A DNA stretch of 33,290 bases from an uncultured Faecalibacterium sp. (GCA_934503275.1 CAKSVD010000021.1:1-33290); one strand, 5' to 3'. Shown: positions 1 to 7,859, counted from the first letter of the stretch. The notes: generated from the sequence alone by a model not told the origin. Made by a program: numbers and translations.

Positions 1-67
1 GAACCTCCACCGAGTTGCCCCGATTAGAACCTGAATCTAACGCGTCTGCCAATTCCGCCATATCCGC
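1..67 (-). tRNA. tRNA-Leu (CAG), 3' part cut by window edge
   Basis: On the minus strand the acceptor 5' half GCGGATA is followed by a D-arm, then an anticodon stem TTAGA/TCTAA enclosing the loop TTCAGGT, which gives anticodon CAG and reads CUG leucine codons. A long variable arm begins after it (TCGGGGCAACTCGG), as expected for leucine tRNA. The T-arm and acceptor 3' half lie beyond the window start, so the gene is incomplete here only because of the window boundary. Confidence 0.93.
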
Positions 68-111
68 ATATTCTGTTGTGTTCCTGCGCCGTGGCGCCGG
101 GAACGATAGTT

Positions 112-139
112 ATTATACCAGATACAAAGGAAATGTCAA
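112..139 (-). promoter_or_regulatory. Promoter of tRNA-Leu
   Basis: On the minus strand TTGACA (134-139) and TATAAT (112-117) are separated by 16 bp. This is a near-consensus housekeeping promoter about 45 bp upstream of the tRNA 5' end. The rest of 140-340 holds no gene that I can support. Confidence 0.85.
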
Positions 140-225
140 GGCTTAATTTCAAAATTATTCGACAAATTTTTGCGGCAAAGTTGGTGCACTCTGGATAGCG
201 GCTGCGGGGCGCTTTTTGGGGCAGA

Positions 226-237
226 TTATGGTACAAT
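226..237 (+). promoter_or_regulatory. Possible extended -10 promoter
   Basis: TACAAT at 232-237 is preceded by TGG, giving an extended -10 (TGnTACAAT). No convincing -35 box is seen at the right distance. It would start transcription about 105 bp before the DUF3592-type gene. Confidence 0.35.
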
Positions 238-347
238 AAACAATAGGCAACACCGCACCTCGCGCGCCGTATCGGCACTTAGAATTATGCGGTACTGTCT
301 ATACGTCCGGGCACCGCCCGGCGATTACGGAAAAACGAGGGAAAACG

Positions 348-725
348 ATGCTGAATGTGATTATTTTTCTGGTGGGCGCACTGATCATGTTTTACATGGC
401 GCTGCGCAGCGTGCGGGCGCGGCAGCAGCTGCGCACCAAGGGTGTCTGCGTGCAGGCCACGGTAAGCGGTACGGTGCAGAGCCGGGATGGCGCTGCCTAT
501 GTGCTGGAGTTTACCACCGCAGGCGGCAGCCACCGGCTGCAATACCCGAAGCCCGCCAAGGGCAAGCCCTTTGCCGAGGGCAGCGTGGTCACCCTGTACT
601 ACGACCCCGATGCCCCGGAGAAGCTGTTCGTGGAGGGTGACAAGTCGGTGCTGGGTGCTGAATTGCTGTACGCCGGCATCGGCGTGGCGCTGCTGGTGCT
701 GATGTTTGGTCTTATGGGCCGCTGA
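348..725 (+). CDS. DUF3592-type small membrane protein
   Basis: A 125-residue protein with one hydrophobic segment at about residues 3-18 and a second at about 104-122. Between them is a soluble beta-rich part with the pattern VxATVSGTV and, later, GSVVTLYYDPDAPEKLFVEG. The second pattern is typical of DUF3592 proteins, which carry a small domain between two membrane helices. The function of the family is unknown. The start is preceded by GAGGGAAAACG. The stop lies 17 bp before the trigger-factor-like gene on the same strand, so the two are probably co-transcribed. No catalytic residues are visible. The family call rests on the motif and topology only. Confidence 0.75.
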   Translation: MLNVIIFLVGALIMFYMALRSVRARQQLRTKGVCVQATVSGTVQSRDGAAYVLEFTTAGGSHRLQYPKPAKGKPFAEGSVVTLYYDPDAPEKLFVEGDKSVLGAELLYAGIGVALLVLMFGLMGR

Positions 726-742
726 GAGGGGAGAGGTATCGC

Positions 743-1696
743 ATGAAACTGGAACATTTTGGCATGGCAGAGCCGGGGGACTGCCGGTTGGTATTCACGG
801 CAAGCGCAGAGGAACTGGCCGCTGCGCTGGCAAAGGAGCAGGCCGCCCCGGATGCCCCGCAGGACGAGGAAGAACTGCTGACGGCAGCGGTGAACCGCAC
901 CATTCTGGAGGGCTTTGACCCTCTTTACCGGCAGCTGGTGCAGGAGCAGCAGCTTGTACCGGTGACCGACCCGGATTTTGAACTGCTGGCGGTCAACAAG
1001 GCCGAGGGCTTCCGGGCAGGGGCGCAGTTCTACACCCTGCCGCCGCTGGAGTTGGGGCGGGATACCGGCTTTGTGCAGCCCATCGAGCCGCACCCGCTGC
1101 GCCGGTTGACCATCGAGTTGGAGATCAACCGCAATTACGGCGATGAAGAACGTGCCGCCGATGCTGCAGGCAAGGCCGCGCTGCGCGACCGGGTGACCCG
1201 GAAACTATACGCAAAGCGCTGCGCACAGGCCAAGGACAGGGCAGAGAAGGAACTGGTCTGGCAGCTGGGCGACGAGGTGACCGGCCCGGTGCCCAAGCGG
1301 CTGGAGGCGGGCAACTACTTTGCCGAGCAGCGGCAGTTCAATCTGGGCTTGCAGGCGAACGGGGTCAATTTTGACCAGTTCTTAGCCGTGCGCGGGGAGA
1401 CGGTAGAACAGTTCCGGCAGTGGCTGCACCGGCAGGCAGAGCGCAAGCTGCGCAGCTGGCTGGGGCTTTTGCTGGTGGCCGAGCGGGAGGGCTTGCAGCC
1501 CACCGAAGCCGAGGTGAACGCCGCCCTTGCGCACTGGGACGAGAAGCTGGACGGGGAGCGTACCTTCCCGGCCAACGACACCCGCAAAGTGCGCCAGCGC
1601 CTTGCCCGGGCAAGGGCTGCGGCCTTTGTAGTGGAGCATTCCACCCTTACCCCGCCGCCGGCGGAACCCCTTGTGCAGGAACCGGAAGTAAAATAA
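743..1696 (+). CDS. Trigger-factor-like chaperone lacking the PPIase domain
   Basis: A 317-residue soluble protein. The part from about residue 105 onward resembles the C-terminal substrate-binding arms of trigger factor: a basic segment, a long charged helix with KLYAKRCAQAKDRAEKEL, the pattern F..QR.FNLGLQANGVNFDQFL, then AERKLRSWLGLLLVAEREGL and TEAEVNAAL. In trigger factor, and in related SurA-type folds, this is the arm that cradles unfolded chains. Upstream, VPVTDPDFELL and FRAGAQFYTLPPLELG resemble the end of the N-terminal domain. The ribosome-docking GFRxGK loop is not visible and there is no room for the FKBP-type isomerase domain, so the protein is about 110 residues short of a usual trigger factor. 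It is preceded by GGGGAGAGG and followed by an intrinsic terminator. A role as a ribosome-independent holdase is inference. Confidence 0.7.
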   Translation: MKLEHFGMAEPGDCRLVFTASAEELAAALAKEQAAPDAPQDEEELLTAAVNRTILEGFDPLYRQLVQEQQLVPVTDPDFELLAVNKAEGFRAGAQFYTLPPLELGRDTGFVQPIEPHPLRRLTIELEINRNYGDEERAADAAGKAALRDRVTRKLYAKRCAQAKDRAEKELVWQLGDEVTGPVPKRLEAGNYFAEQRQFNLGLQANGVNFDQFLAVRGETVEQFRQWLHRQAERKLRSWLGLLLVAEREGLQPTEAEVNAALAHWDEKLDGERTFPANDTRKVRQRLARARAAAFVVEHSTLTPPPAEPLVQEPEVK

Positions 1697-1707
1697 TGGA
1701 TCTCATG

Positions 1708-1749
1708 CCATGACGGGCAGTCTGCAGGCTGCCCGCCATGGCTTTTTTC
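1708..1749 (+). terminator. Intrinsic terminator of the 348-1696 transcript
   Basis: A hairpin with a 13-bp stem (one mismatch) pairs CCATGACGGGCAG with CTGCCCGCCATGG around the loop TCTGCAGG, followed by CTTTTTTC. It ends the plus-strand pair of genes and sits back to back with the minus-strand terminator next to it. Confidence 0.88.
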
Positions 1750-1750
1750 T

Positions 1751-1793
1751 GCAAAAAAAGAGACAGCAGAGCGCCCGCAGGTGCTCCGCTGTC
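1751..1793 (-). terminator. Intrinsic terminator of the VTT/DedA-type gene
   Basis: On the minus strand the stem formed by 1783-1793 and 1762-1772 (one mismatch), extended by a G-U pair, closes the loop CCTGCGGG and is followed by TCTCTTTTTTTGC. Its apex can fold to a cUGCGg tetraloop. Confidence 0.88.
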
Positions 1794-1808
1794 CCGGATA
1801 TTGCAGCT

Positions 1809-2411
1809 TTATTCCAGATGATGCTTTTGGCAGAACCTTTTGCTTACCCAGTACATCCCGCCCCACAACAAAACCGAGAGCACAAGGTAGACCGGGTTTT
1901 TCAGGGAACTGACCAGCGACTGCCCAAAGACAGCCATCATGGCCACCATCAGTCCTTTACCTAAAAGAACAGTGCGCAGGTAGCGCTTTTCGTCAAAGTC
2001 CGACATCCCGAAGGCAAAGTGCATGAAGGAGGTGGGGGTGAAGGGCAGCAGCGACAGCATGAACAGGGAAGAGGTGTCGATGCGGTTCACCCACTGCTGC
2101 GCTTTTTCCAGCTTGGGGGAGCGGCTGGCTACCTTCCAGAAAAAGCGCTTGATGAGCCGCCGCCAGAATAAAAACATGATGGTGCCGCCCAGCGCTACGC
2201 CTGCCCAGCTGTACATAAAGCCCAGCAGACCGCCGTGCGCGGCCACGTTCAGCGCCACAATGGCGATAAGCGGCAGCGGCGGAAAAAAGGACTCCACCAT
2301 AGCCAGCAGAATGGGCACAAGGGGACCCAGCCCCTCAAAGCCCGCCAGCAGCGCCTCCCAGTATTCCAGTGTTCCAAGCTGGTGCACCCAGTCCATCAGT
2401 GCGATTTGCAT
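1809..2411 (-). CDS. VTT/DedA-type (TVP38/TMEM64-like) membrane protein
   Basis: A 200-residue integral membrane protein. It has the pattern LVPILLAMVESFFPPLPLIAIVALNVAAHG near residues 30-60, the VTT-domain (DedA/TVP38) signature with a proline-rich reentrant segment after an acidic residue. A glycine-rich segment GVALGGTIMFLFWR follows, then FMLSLLPFTPTSFMHFAFGMS around residues 115-140, corresponding to the second reentrant loop, and one or two further helices. Members of this superfamily act as lipid scramblases or flippases and support envelope homeostasis; the bacterial substrates differ between members. It lies alone between its own terminator and the exonuclease gene on the same strand. 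A weak TATACT on the minus strand near 2477-2482 could be its -10 box. Confidence 0.85.
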   Translation of the reverse strand: MQIALMDWVHQLGTLEYWEALLAGFEGLGPLVPILLAMVESFFPPLPLIAIVALNVAAHGGLLGFMYSWAGVALGGTIMFLFWRRLIKRFFWKVASRSPKLEKAQQWVNRIDTSSLFMLSLLPFTPTSFMHFAFGMSDFDEKRYLRTVLLGKGLMVAMMAVFGQSLVSSLKNPVYLVLSVLLWGGMYWVSKRFCQKHHLE

Positions 2412-2581
2412 TCTGTGTTCGATCCCTTTCTGTGCAGCCGGTGCCGGGGCGTTCCCGGGCAGACTACGTTAAGCTTAGTATATCCATTCTCTATGACAGA
2501 GCCATGAACAGAGTGTGCATTTTTCGACACGTCATACGCTCTGCTATCTATACTACGAAACGGAAGGGGATTTTCCTGCAT

Positions 2582-3574
2582 TTACTTTTCCGCGGCCTGC
2601 TTTTCGGCCTTGGCGCGCATCCGCTCCAGCTGGGCGGTGCGCAGCTTTTCCCAGCGGGCAAGGCTTTCGGCGTCCGGCATCTGGGCGCAGCGGGCAAAAC
2701 TCCAGTGCAGGCCGTCCCGGCGGGACAGCTTGTACCGTTGGAACACGCCCTGCCCGGCGGCGTTGCCGCTGCCGGTGCAGCTGGGGCACTGGCACAGGGT
2801 ATACCAGCTGTTGCTGCCCTTTTTCAGCCAGAGCTCGTCCGGCTGCAGGGTGGTGCCGCACTCCGGGCAGGGCATCTGGCTGATCTTGGGGTCAGCCCGC
2901 CATGCGTACTGCTCCACATAGCCGTGGAACACCGTAAAGTCCCGGTAGTCGCCGGGGGTCTGGCACAGGCTCTGGCGCAGGGCCTCGTCCTCGGTGGGGT
3001 AGGCGGCAAGCCCGGCGCGCAGATCCAGCAGGCGGCAGACGTCGGCGGTGTACAGCGTATCGGAAAGCGCATCGTGGAAGGGGCGCTCCATGGGGATGCC
3101 CATGCGGGTGACTACGCTTTCCAGCGTCATACCCTCGCCCTCCTTGCGGGGATGCTCCCGCAGAAAGACCTGCTGCAGATCGTACCACACAGTGGGCCTG
3201 GACTCGTCCAGATTGCACAGAAACAGGTTCTGCTTGAGCACCGGCACGTCATCCAGACCCCACTCGGCAAACTCTGCATCCGGGCCGCACCACTGCATAA
3301 AGCGGCGCAGTCCCTGCACGATGGGCTCGCCCTTGTCCAGATCTGCCTGTGTCAGGCCGGTCACCTTGGCGATATGGTGCTGCAGCTTGCGGAAGATGCG
3401 GGGGCGCAGGTGGATGGAAAAGGTGTCCAGCACGTTGGCGTCCTCGTCGATCTTCACGGCGCCGATCTCCACGATCTCGCCCCGCAGGGTCTGCTGCACC
3501 CCATGGTAGTTAAAGGTATACGGCTGGTAGCCGATGTTCCATTCCAGATCAAATAAAACCAAGTTACGCGGCAT
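2582..3574 (-). CDS. DEDDh 3'-5' exonuclease with C-terminal zinc ribbon
   Basis: A 330-residue protein. Residues 7-13 (LFDLEWN) carry the first Asp and Glu of the RNase T / DNA polymerase III epsilon fold. D108/D109 in EWGLDD is motif II, and H167-x4-D172 in FHDALSD is motif III, so all DEDDh catalytic positions are present. These enzymes remove nucleotides from 3' ends using two metal ions. Beyond the nuclease domain, around residues 230-270, the pairs CPEC and CPSC form a probable zinc ribbon, followed by a basic helical tail; this is not part of a standard epsilon subunit. The start has GAGAGGA in the 3' end of the HAD gene only 7 bp upstream, so the two are translationally linked. Whether the substrate is DNA or RNA cannot be told from the sequence. 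Confidence 0.85.
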   Translation of the reverse strand: MPRNLVLFDLEWNIGYQPYTFNYHGVQQTLRGEIVEIGAVKIDEDANVLDTFSIHLRPRIFRKLQHHIAKVTGLTQADLDKGEPIVQGLRRFMQWCGPDAEFAEWGLDDVPVLKQNLFLCNLDESRPTVWYDLQQVFLREHPRKEGEGMTLESVVTRMGIPMERPFHDALSDTLYTADVCRLLDLRAGLAAYPTEDEALRQSLCQTPGDYRDFTVFHGYVEQYAWRADPKISQMPCPECGTTLQPDELWLKKGSNSWYTLCQCPSCTGSGNAAGQGVFQRYKLSRRDGLHWSFARCAQMPDAESLARWEKLRTAQLERMRAKAEKQAAEK

Positions 3575-3581
3575 TGCTTTG

Positions 3582-4403
3582 TTAGTCCTCTCGTAAAATA
3601 AACTTCTCCACAGCCTCGGCTACGCCGTCGTGGTTGTTGTCGGCGGTGGTCACATAGTCGGCGCAGTCCTTTACCGGCTGCTCGGCGTTCTGCATGGCCA
3701 CACCCACCCCGGCGTAGGCGATCATGGAGCGGTCGTTCAGGCCGTCGCCGCAGGCCATCAGGTTCTCGCGGGACAGCCCCATGCGGCGCAGAAGTTCCGC
3801 CAGACTGCCGTCCTTGGCCACCCCCAGCGGCACGGCCTCGATAAAGAAGGGGCTGGAGGGGTACAGGTCGGCGCGGCCTGCAAACTGCTGCTGCCCGGCG
3901 GCGCACACTGCGTCCCGGCGGGCGGGGTCCAGTGTGATGAGCATTTTGCACACAGGGTAGTTCACATAGGACGCCAGATCGTCCACATGGATCATGGGCA
4001 GCTTGGTGGTAAAGCACTCCTTGTTGGCCCACTCGTCCTTGTCCCGCTCGCAGACGATGCCCTCGCGGTTATAGGTCAGGATGGCGATATCCTGCGCGGC
4101 GGCAAAGGCGCACAGTTCGGGCACAAGGGCGGGGTCCAGCGTTTTTTCCACCAGCGTTTCGCCGGTGCGGCAGTCCACGATCTTGCCGCCGTTGTAGGAC
4201 AGGATGCAGCCGCCCTTTTTGTCCAGACCCAGCTCCTCAGCCAGCGGCTGGATGCCGGCGGTGGGCCGGCCGGACGCCAGCACGATGGTGACGCCTTTTT
4301 CAATGGCGGCGTCCAGCGCGGCGCGGGTGCGCGGGGTGACGAGTTTCTGGTCGTTGGTCAGGGTGCCATCCAGATCCAGCGCCAGCACTTTGATATCAGG
4401 CAT
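3582..4403 (-). CDS. Cof-type HAD-IIB phosphatase
   Basis: A 273-residue haloacid-dehalogenase superfamily hydrolase. Motif I is DLDGTLT (nucleophile D10, acid/base D12), motif II is the Ser in LASGRP, and motif IV is GDGLNDRSM, followed by the family-typical GVGVAMQNAEQPVKDCADYVT. The inserted cap between about residues 85 and 190 places it in subclass IIB, the Cof/YidA type, which dephosphorylates sugar phosphates, FMN or related small metabolites. The exact substrate is not predictable. It is the first gene of a two-gene minus-strand operon with the exonuclease, with AGAGGA about 10 bp before its ATG. Confidence 0.9.
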   Translation of the reverse strand: MPDIKVLALDLDGTLTNDQKLVTPRTRAALDAAIEKGVTIVLASGRPTAGIQPLAEELGLDKKGGCILSYNGGKIVDCRTGETLVEKTLDPALVPELCAFAAAQDIAILTYNREGIVCERDKDEWANKECFTTKLPMIHVDDLASYVNYPVCKMLITLDPARRDAVCAAGQQQFAGRADLYPSSPFFIEAVPLGVAKDGSLAELLRRMGLSRENLMACGDGLNDRSMIAYAGVGVAMQNAEQPVKDCADYVTTADNNHDGVAEAVEKFILRED

Positions 4404-4452
4404 ATTAAAAAGATCCTCTCGTTATAGAAGTGTATCTCAGCTTGCTCTCTCT

Positions 4453-4482
4453 ATTGTACAATGAAAAGCCCCCTGCTTGCAA
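4453..4482 (-). promoter_or_regulatory. Promoter of the HAD-exonuclease operon
   Basis: TTGCAA (4477-4482) and TACAAT (4453-4458) on the minus strand are 18 bp apart, about 50 bp upstream of the HAD start. It lies back to back with the regulatory region of the divergent alkaline phosphatase gene. Confidence 0.6.
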
Positions 4483-4527
4483 CCCTTGCGGGGCGGTTCG
4501 GTGCAAAAAGTGCTCCTTCGGCGGGTG

Positions 4528-4645
4528 TTACAGGCAGGTTTTACCTGCTTTGCCCGGATTTTACACCGCTGCCCTTCCGTGCGCCAAAGGTTTACCTAAG
4601 TGTTACACGGGGCTGGTTTCGCCGCTGCGGGCGGTGCGCTACAAT
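4528..4645 (+). promoter_or_regulatory. Pho-box-like array and promoter of alkaline phosphatase
   Basis: TTAC(A/C) occurs five times on the plus strand: 4528, 4541, 4561, 4592 and 4603. The last two form TTTACC-TAAGT-GTTACA (4591-4607), an 11-bp direct repeat with a 5-bp gap, which matches the layout of PhoP boxes in Gram-positive bacteria (TTAACA-like hexamers every 11 bp). A -10 box TACAAT follows at 4640-4645 with no good -35, as expected for an activator-dependent promoter. Phosphate-starvation control is inferred from this pattern and from the gene it precedes. Confidence 0.5.
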
Positions 4646-4711
4646 ACAGGTGTTCCCACAAGAAATAATAGAACCGCCCAAGCCGGGCTGAAAAAAGAGA
4701 GGATATCTGTT

Positions 4712-6259
4712 ATGGAGAATGCGAAAATTTCCCGCCGCAGCTTCCTGAAGGCCGGTGCCGTTGCATCGGCAGTGGGGATGCTGTCGGCTGCACCCGTAGC
4801 CGCTCACGCCGCCGAGGCAGATGCTTCTGCCGCAGCAGACGAAGAGAACGGTCTGCTGGACGTGTTCAAAAAGCCTAAGTACGTTTTCTTGTTCATCGGC
4901 GATGGCATGGGCACTGCCCAGATCCAGTCCGCACGCTTCTATAAGGGCGCTGTGGACAACAACGGCGCTGTGACTGAGGCCGACCTGAGTTTTACCGGCT
5001 TCCCGCAGGTGGGCAGCGTGACCACCTACGACAGTACCTCCTTCTGCCCGGATTCCGCTTCCACCGCCACCTCCATCGCCACCGGCCACAAGACCGAGAG
5101 CGGCGTCATCAATATGTGTCCGTGGACCCGCGATGTGCCCTACGAGACCATCGCCGAAAAGCTGCACAGCCAGAAGGGCTATAAGGTGGGTGTGATCTCC
5201 ACCGTGAACATCGACCACGCCACTCCCGCTGCCTTCTATGCCCACCAGAAGACCCGCAAGAACTACTACCAGATCGGTGTGGAACTGGCAAACTCCGGCT
5301 TTGAGTACTTTGCCGGCGGCGAGTTCCAGAAGGTGAACGGCGATGGCACCGGCCCCGACAACCACACCGTGGCTGCCAACGCCGGTTACAACGTGGTCAC
5401 CACGCAGGCCGACGCAGCTGCCCTGACCGCCGGTGCAGGCAAGACCCTGATCATCGCCGAGAATCTGGGCGACGGCAAGGCCATGAACTACGCCATGGAC
5501 GCTGCCAACGGCGAGTGGCAGCTGACCGATTACGTCAAGAAGGGCATCGAATTGCTGAACAACAAGAAGGGCTTCTTCCTGATGACCGAGTCCGGCAAGA
5601 TCGACTGGGCCTGCCACGCCAACGATGCCGCTGCCTCCATCCACGATGTGCTGGAGATGAGCAACGCGGTGCAGGCTGCTGTGGACTTCTACAACGAGCA
5701 CCCCAACGAGACTTTGATCCTCGTCACCGCCGACCACGAGACCGGCGGCATGGCCATCGGCTACAAGACCACCAACTACGACACCTTCCTGACCAATCTG
5801 GCACACCAGAAGATGTCCTACGCAAAGTTCGATTCCACCTATGTGCAGGGCTACATTGCCAACAAGACCCCCTTCGAGACTGCCATGCAGGATGTGAAGA
5901 ACGTCTTTGGTCTGACCCTGCCCACCGACCCCGCTGCCGCCAGCGCAGGCAAACTGCTGCTGACCGACTACGAGGTGGAAAACCTGCGCAAGGCCTACGA
6001 GCGCACCCTGAAGGTGGGCTCCTCCAGCCAGAGCAAGATGAGCCAGCAGGATTACGAGCTGTACGGCACCTACATCCCCTTCAGCATGGCTGTCTGCCAC
6101 ACCATCAACCACAAGTCCGGTATGGACCACACCACCTACGCCCACACCGGTGCCATGGTCAACGTGTACGCCATGGGCGTCGGTGCCGAGAAGTTCGGCG
6201 GTGTGTACGACAATACCGAGATCTACCACAAGCTGGCTGAGCTGACCAAGGTCCAGTAA
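4712..6259 (+). CDS. phoA: Alkaline phosphatase, Tat-exported
   Basis: A 515-residue secreted phosphomonoesterase of the alkaline phosphatase superfamily. The N-terminus has the twin-arginine signal SRRSFLK (residues 7-13), a hydrophobic stretch and a likely cleavage site AHA-AEA near residue 34. FIGDGMGTAQ (about 61-70) holds a metal-binding Asp. DSASTATSIATGHK (114-127) carries the catalytic Ser115. VTADHETGG and the late His in THTGAMVNVYAMG-type context supply further metal ligands. An upstream in-frame extension exists, but the ATG at 4712 has AGAGAGGA 9 bp before it and places the Tat motif at the true N-terminus. It releases inorganic phosphate outside the membrane. The Tat translocase genes are about 8.5 kb downstream in this window. 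Confidence 0.93.
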   Translation: MENAKISRRSFLKAGAVASAVGMLSAAPVAAHAAEADASAAADEENGLLDVFKKPKYVFLFIGDGMGTAQIQSARFYKGAVDNNGAVTEADLSFTGFPQVGSVTTYDSTSFCPDSASTATSIATGHKTESGVINMCPWTRDVPYETIAEKLHSQKGYKVGVISTVNIDHATPAAFYAHQKTRKNYYQIGVELANSGFEYFAGGEFQKVNGDGTGPDNHTVAANAGYNVVTTQADAAALTAGAGKTLIIAENLGDGKAMNYAMDAANGEWQLTDYVKKGIELLNNKKGFFLMTESGKIDWACHANDAAASIHDVLEMSNAVQAAVDFYNEHPNETLILVTADHETGGMAIGYKTTNYDTFLTNLAHQKMSYAKFDSTYVQGYIANKTPFETAMQDVKNVFGLTLPTDPAAASAGKLLLTDYEVENLRKAYERTLKVGSSSQSKMSQQDYELYGTYIPFSMAVCHTINHKSGMDHTTYAHTGAMVNVYAMGVGAEKFGGVYDNTEIYHKLAELTKVQ

Positions 6260-6321
6260 GCCGGTAAGTAAGAACTTCTGATTTTCCACTCCACTTTTCC
6301 ACGGCTAAACCGCATAATGTG

Positions 6322-6380
6322 CAAAACCCTCCCTGCCGAAAGCGCAAAGACTGCGCCCGGCCGGGAGGGTTTTGTTGTAA
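6322..6380. terminator. Terminator after alkaline phosphatase
   Basis: A perfect 12-bp inverted repeat (CAAAACCCTCCC / GGGAGGGTTTTG, 6322-6333 and 6363-6374) encloses a 29-nt loop with a minor inner GCGC hairpin. T-richness on the 3' arm of either strand could make it bidirectional. It ends the plus-strand phosphatase transcript. The stretch 6381-6450 holds nothing further that I can support. Confidence 0.75.
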
Positions 6381-6451
6381 TGTCAATGATGTGGCGATTT
6401 GCAAGAGTAAAGCGGCCCATGTTATAGAAGATAAAAAGGATCCTCTCTTGC

Positions 6452-6492
6452 GAAAAAACGAACCCGGAAAGTCCGCAGGCTTTCCGGGTTCG
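6452..6492 (-). terminator. Intrinsic terminator of the secreted-protein gene
   Basis: A perfect 13-bp stem CGAACCCGGAAAG / CTTTCCGGGTTCG surrounds an 8-nt loop that reads CCTGCGGA on the minus strand. TTTTTT follows on that strand. The apex folds to a cUGCGg tetraloop. Confidence 0.93.
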
Positions 6493-6510
6493 CCCTAATT
6501 TAAAATAAGC

Positions 6511-7521
6511 TTATGCAGCGGGCTGGGGGTCAGCGGTCACCGTAATGGTACGGCTGATGCTGTCGCAGGAGTAGTTGCCCTCGGCCTTGGCGGTCTGGGT
6601 GTAGGTGCCGGGCTCGGTAGGCACACCGTTTATCTGGCTGCTGAAGCACAGGAAGGTCTTTTTCTTGTAGGTGTAACTCACCTTGCCGTTTTCAGCCACC
6701 TGTCCGTCCGAGATCACCCTGGCGGTCAGATCGGCGCTTTGCAGCTGGGAGACGGTCATGCTGGCCGGGGCATCGGCTGCCCAGCTCAGGCTGACGTTTT
6801 CCGTCTTGGGCTTGATCCTGAACATGGCAAACCCGGCGGCGTTGATATCGCTGCTTTCCAGCGCGATAGCACCTGCAACGTACTTGCCGCTGTCCTTGGG
6901 CTGCTCGTCCAGATAGATGCGGCTCAGTGCACCCTCGGGCAGATACTTGCGGATCAGGCTCAGGGTCAGCTTCATGCCGTTGGAAACGTTCTTCACGGTG
7001 GTCAGGTAGCTGGGCGGGACAAAGAAGCTGACGGTGTCCATCACCGACACCACCTCGTCCGCCACCCGCAGCAGCACACTGACGTCATTGCCATCGATCA
7101 GCTGCTTAAGATAGCTGTATACGTTGAATTCCTCAGCCTGATCCGGGGTCTGGGACATCTTTTTTGGCAGGGGGATCAGCTTGAGCAGGGTGCGCAGCTT
7201 CTCCGAGATCATCAGGGTCACATAACCGTAGGCTTCGCCACTGGTGCCCAGCACCACAGCGATGTACTGGGTGTTTTCGGGATTGGTCTCCACATCCAGC
7301 TTATAATCGGAGCCATAGACAAGGTTACCGGTGGTCCTGATGCGGATGCTGACGATATCGTTTTCATCCTCTGCCGCGCTCAGTTCTGCGGCATCGGGCA
7401 GCGCCTCGCTGACAACAGCGGTGCTTTCCGGCTGCTGGGCTGCCGCCGAAGCAGGCATTGCCAGTACACCAAGCATCATGTTGACCGCAAGCAGCAGCGA
7501 GATCCATCGTTTGGCCTTCAT
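6511..7521 (-). CDS. Secreted protein with C-terminal bacterial Ig-like repeat
   Basis: A 336-residue protein with a Sec signal peptide: basic MKAKRW, a hydrophobic core ISLLLAVNMMLGVLAM and a signal-peptidase site after PASAAA. The middle region (about 60-230) has no family I recognise and is rich in beta-strand patterns with one helical part. The last 100 residues contain WAADAPASMTVSQLQSADLTARVISDGQ and then GVPTEPGTYTQTAKAEGNYSC, the G-x-Y-x-x-x-A...GNY pattern of MBG/YDG-type Ig-like modules of surface proteins. There is no LPxTG anchor or C-terminal helix, so it is probably released or non-covalently held. The ATG at 7521 is chosen because AGGAGG lies 7 bp upstream; an in-frame ATG 12 codons earlier lacks a ribosome site. 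Function unknown. Confidence 0.8.
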   Translation of the reverse strand: MKAKRWISLLLAVNMMLGVLAMPASAAAQQPESTAVVSEALPDAAELSAAEDENDIVSIRIRTTGNLVYGSDYKLDVETNPENTQYIAVVLGTSGEAYGYVTLMISEKLRTLLKLIPLPKKMSQTPDQAEEFNVYSYLKQLIDGNDVSVLLRVADEVVSVMDTVSFFVPPSYLTTVKNVSNGMKLTLSLIRKYLPEGALSRIYLDEQPKDSGKYVAGAIALESSDINAAGFAMFRIKPKTENVSLSWAADAPASMTVSQLQSADLTARVISDGQVAENGKVSYTYKKKTFLCFSSQINGVPTEPGTYTQTAKAEGNYSCDSISRTITVTADPQPAA

Positions 7522-7557
7522 ACGAAAACCTCCTTTGTTGTTTGGTATCATACCCAC

Positions 7558-7586
7558 ATTTTACCGCAAAATAATCCTAGGGTCAA
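7558..7586 (-). promoter_or_regulatory. Promoter of the secreted-protein gene
   Basis: TTGACC (7581-7586) and TAAAAT (7558-7563) are separated by exactly 17 bp on the minus strand, about 37 bp upstream of the start codon. Confidence 0.8.
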
Positions 7587-7609
7587 TAACGGGATTCAAG
7601 CCGGGCGCA

Positions 7610-7837
7610 TCATTCCCCAATATAGGTAAAGCGGGGCTGAGTAACGCCGTCCCGGGTCACGGTCTCCAGCCACATGGCGGCGGGGCGCACCCACAGCCCG
7701 CCCTCGCCGTACAGGGCGCGGTACACGACCATTTCCTCCTCGGTCTCGCTGTGGCGTGCCACGCCCAGTACCTGATATTCGTTGCCTTTAAAGTGGCGGT
7801 AGCGCCCGGGGCGCACCGGATATTGCAATTCCTTCAT
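7610..7837 (-). CDS. DUF1653 domain protein
   Basis: A 75-residue protein that is essentially one DUF1653 domain. GRYRHFKGNEYQVLGVARHSET followed by VVYRALYGEGGLWVRP contains the invariant YRHFKG, HSET, VYR and WVRP blocks of the family. Family function is not established. It is preceded by AAAGGATC and begins just downstream of the terminator of dnaK, so it probably has its own start point or depends on read-through. No terminator is seen before the next gene. Confidence 0.9.
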   Translation of the reverse strand: MKELQYPVRPGRYRHFKGNEYQVLGVARHSETEEEMVVYRALYGEGGLWVRPAAMWLETVTRDGVTQPRFTYIGE

Positions 7838-7859
7838 AATAGATCCTTTCTATTTCTGC

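Noticed and set aside
4592..6289. A 565-codon open frame antisense to alkaline phosphatase
   Set aside because: It mirrors the codon pattern of the well-supported phosphatase gene; its protein is a low-complexity Val/His/Gly-rich shadow with no ribosome site.
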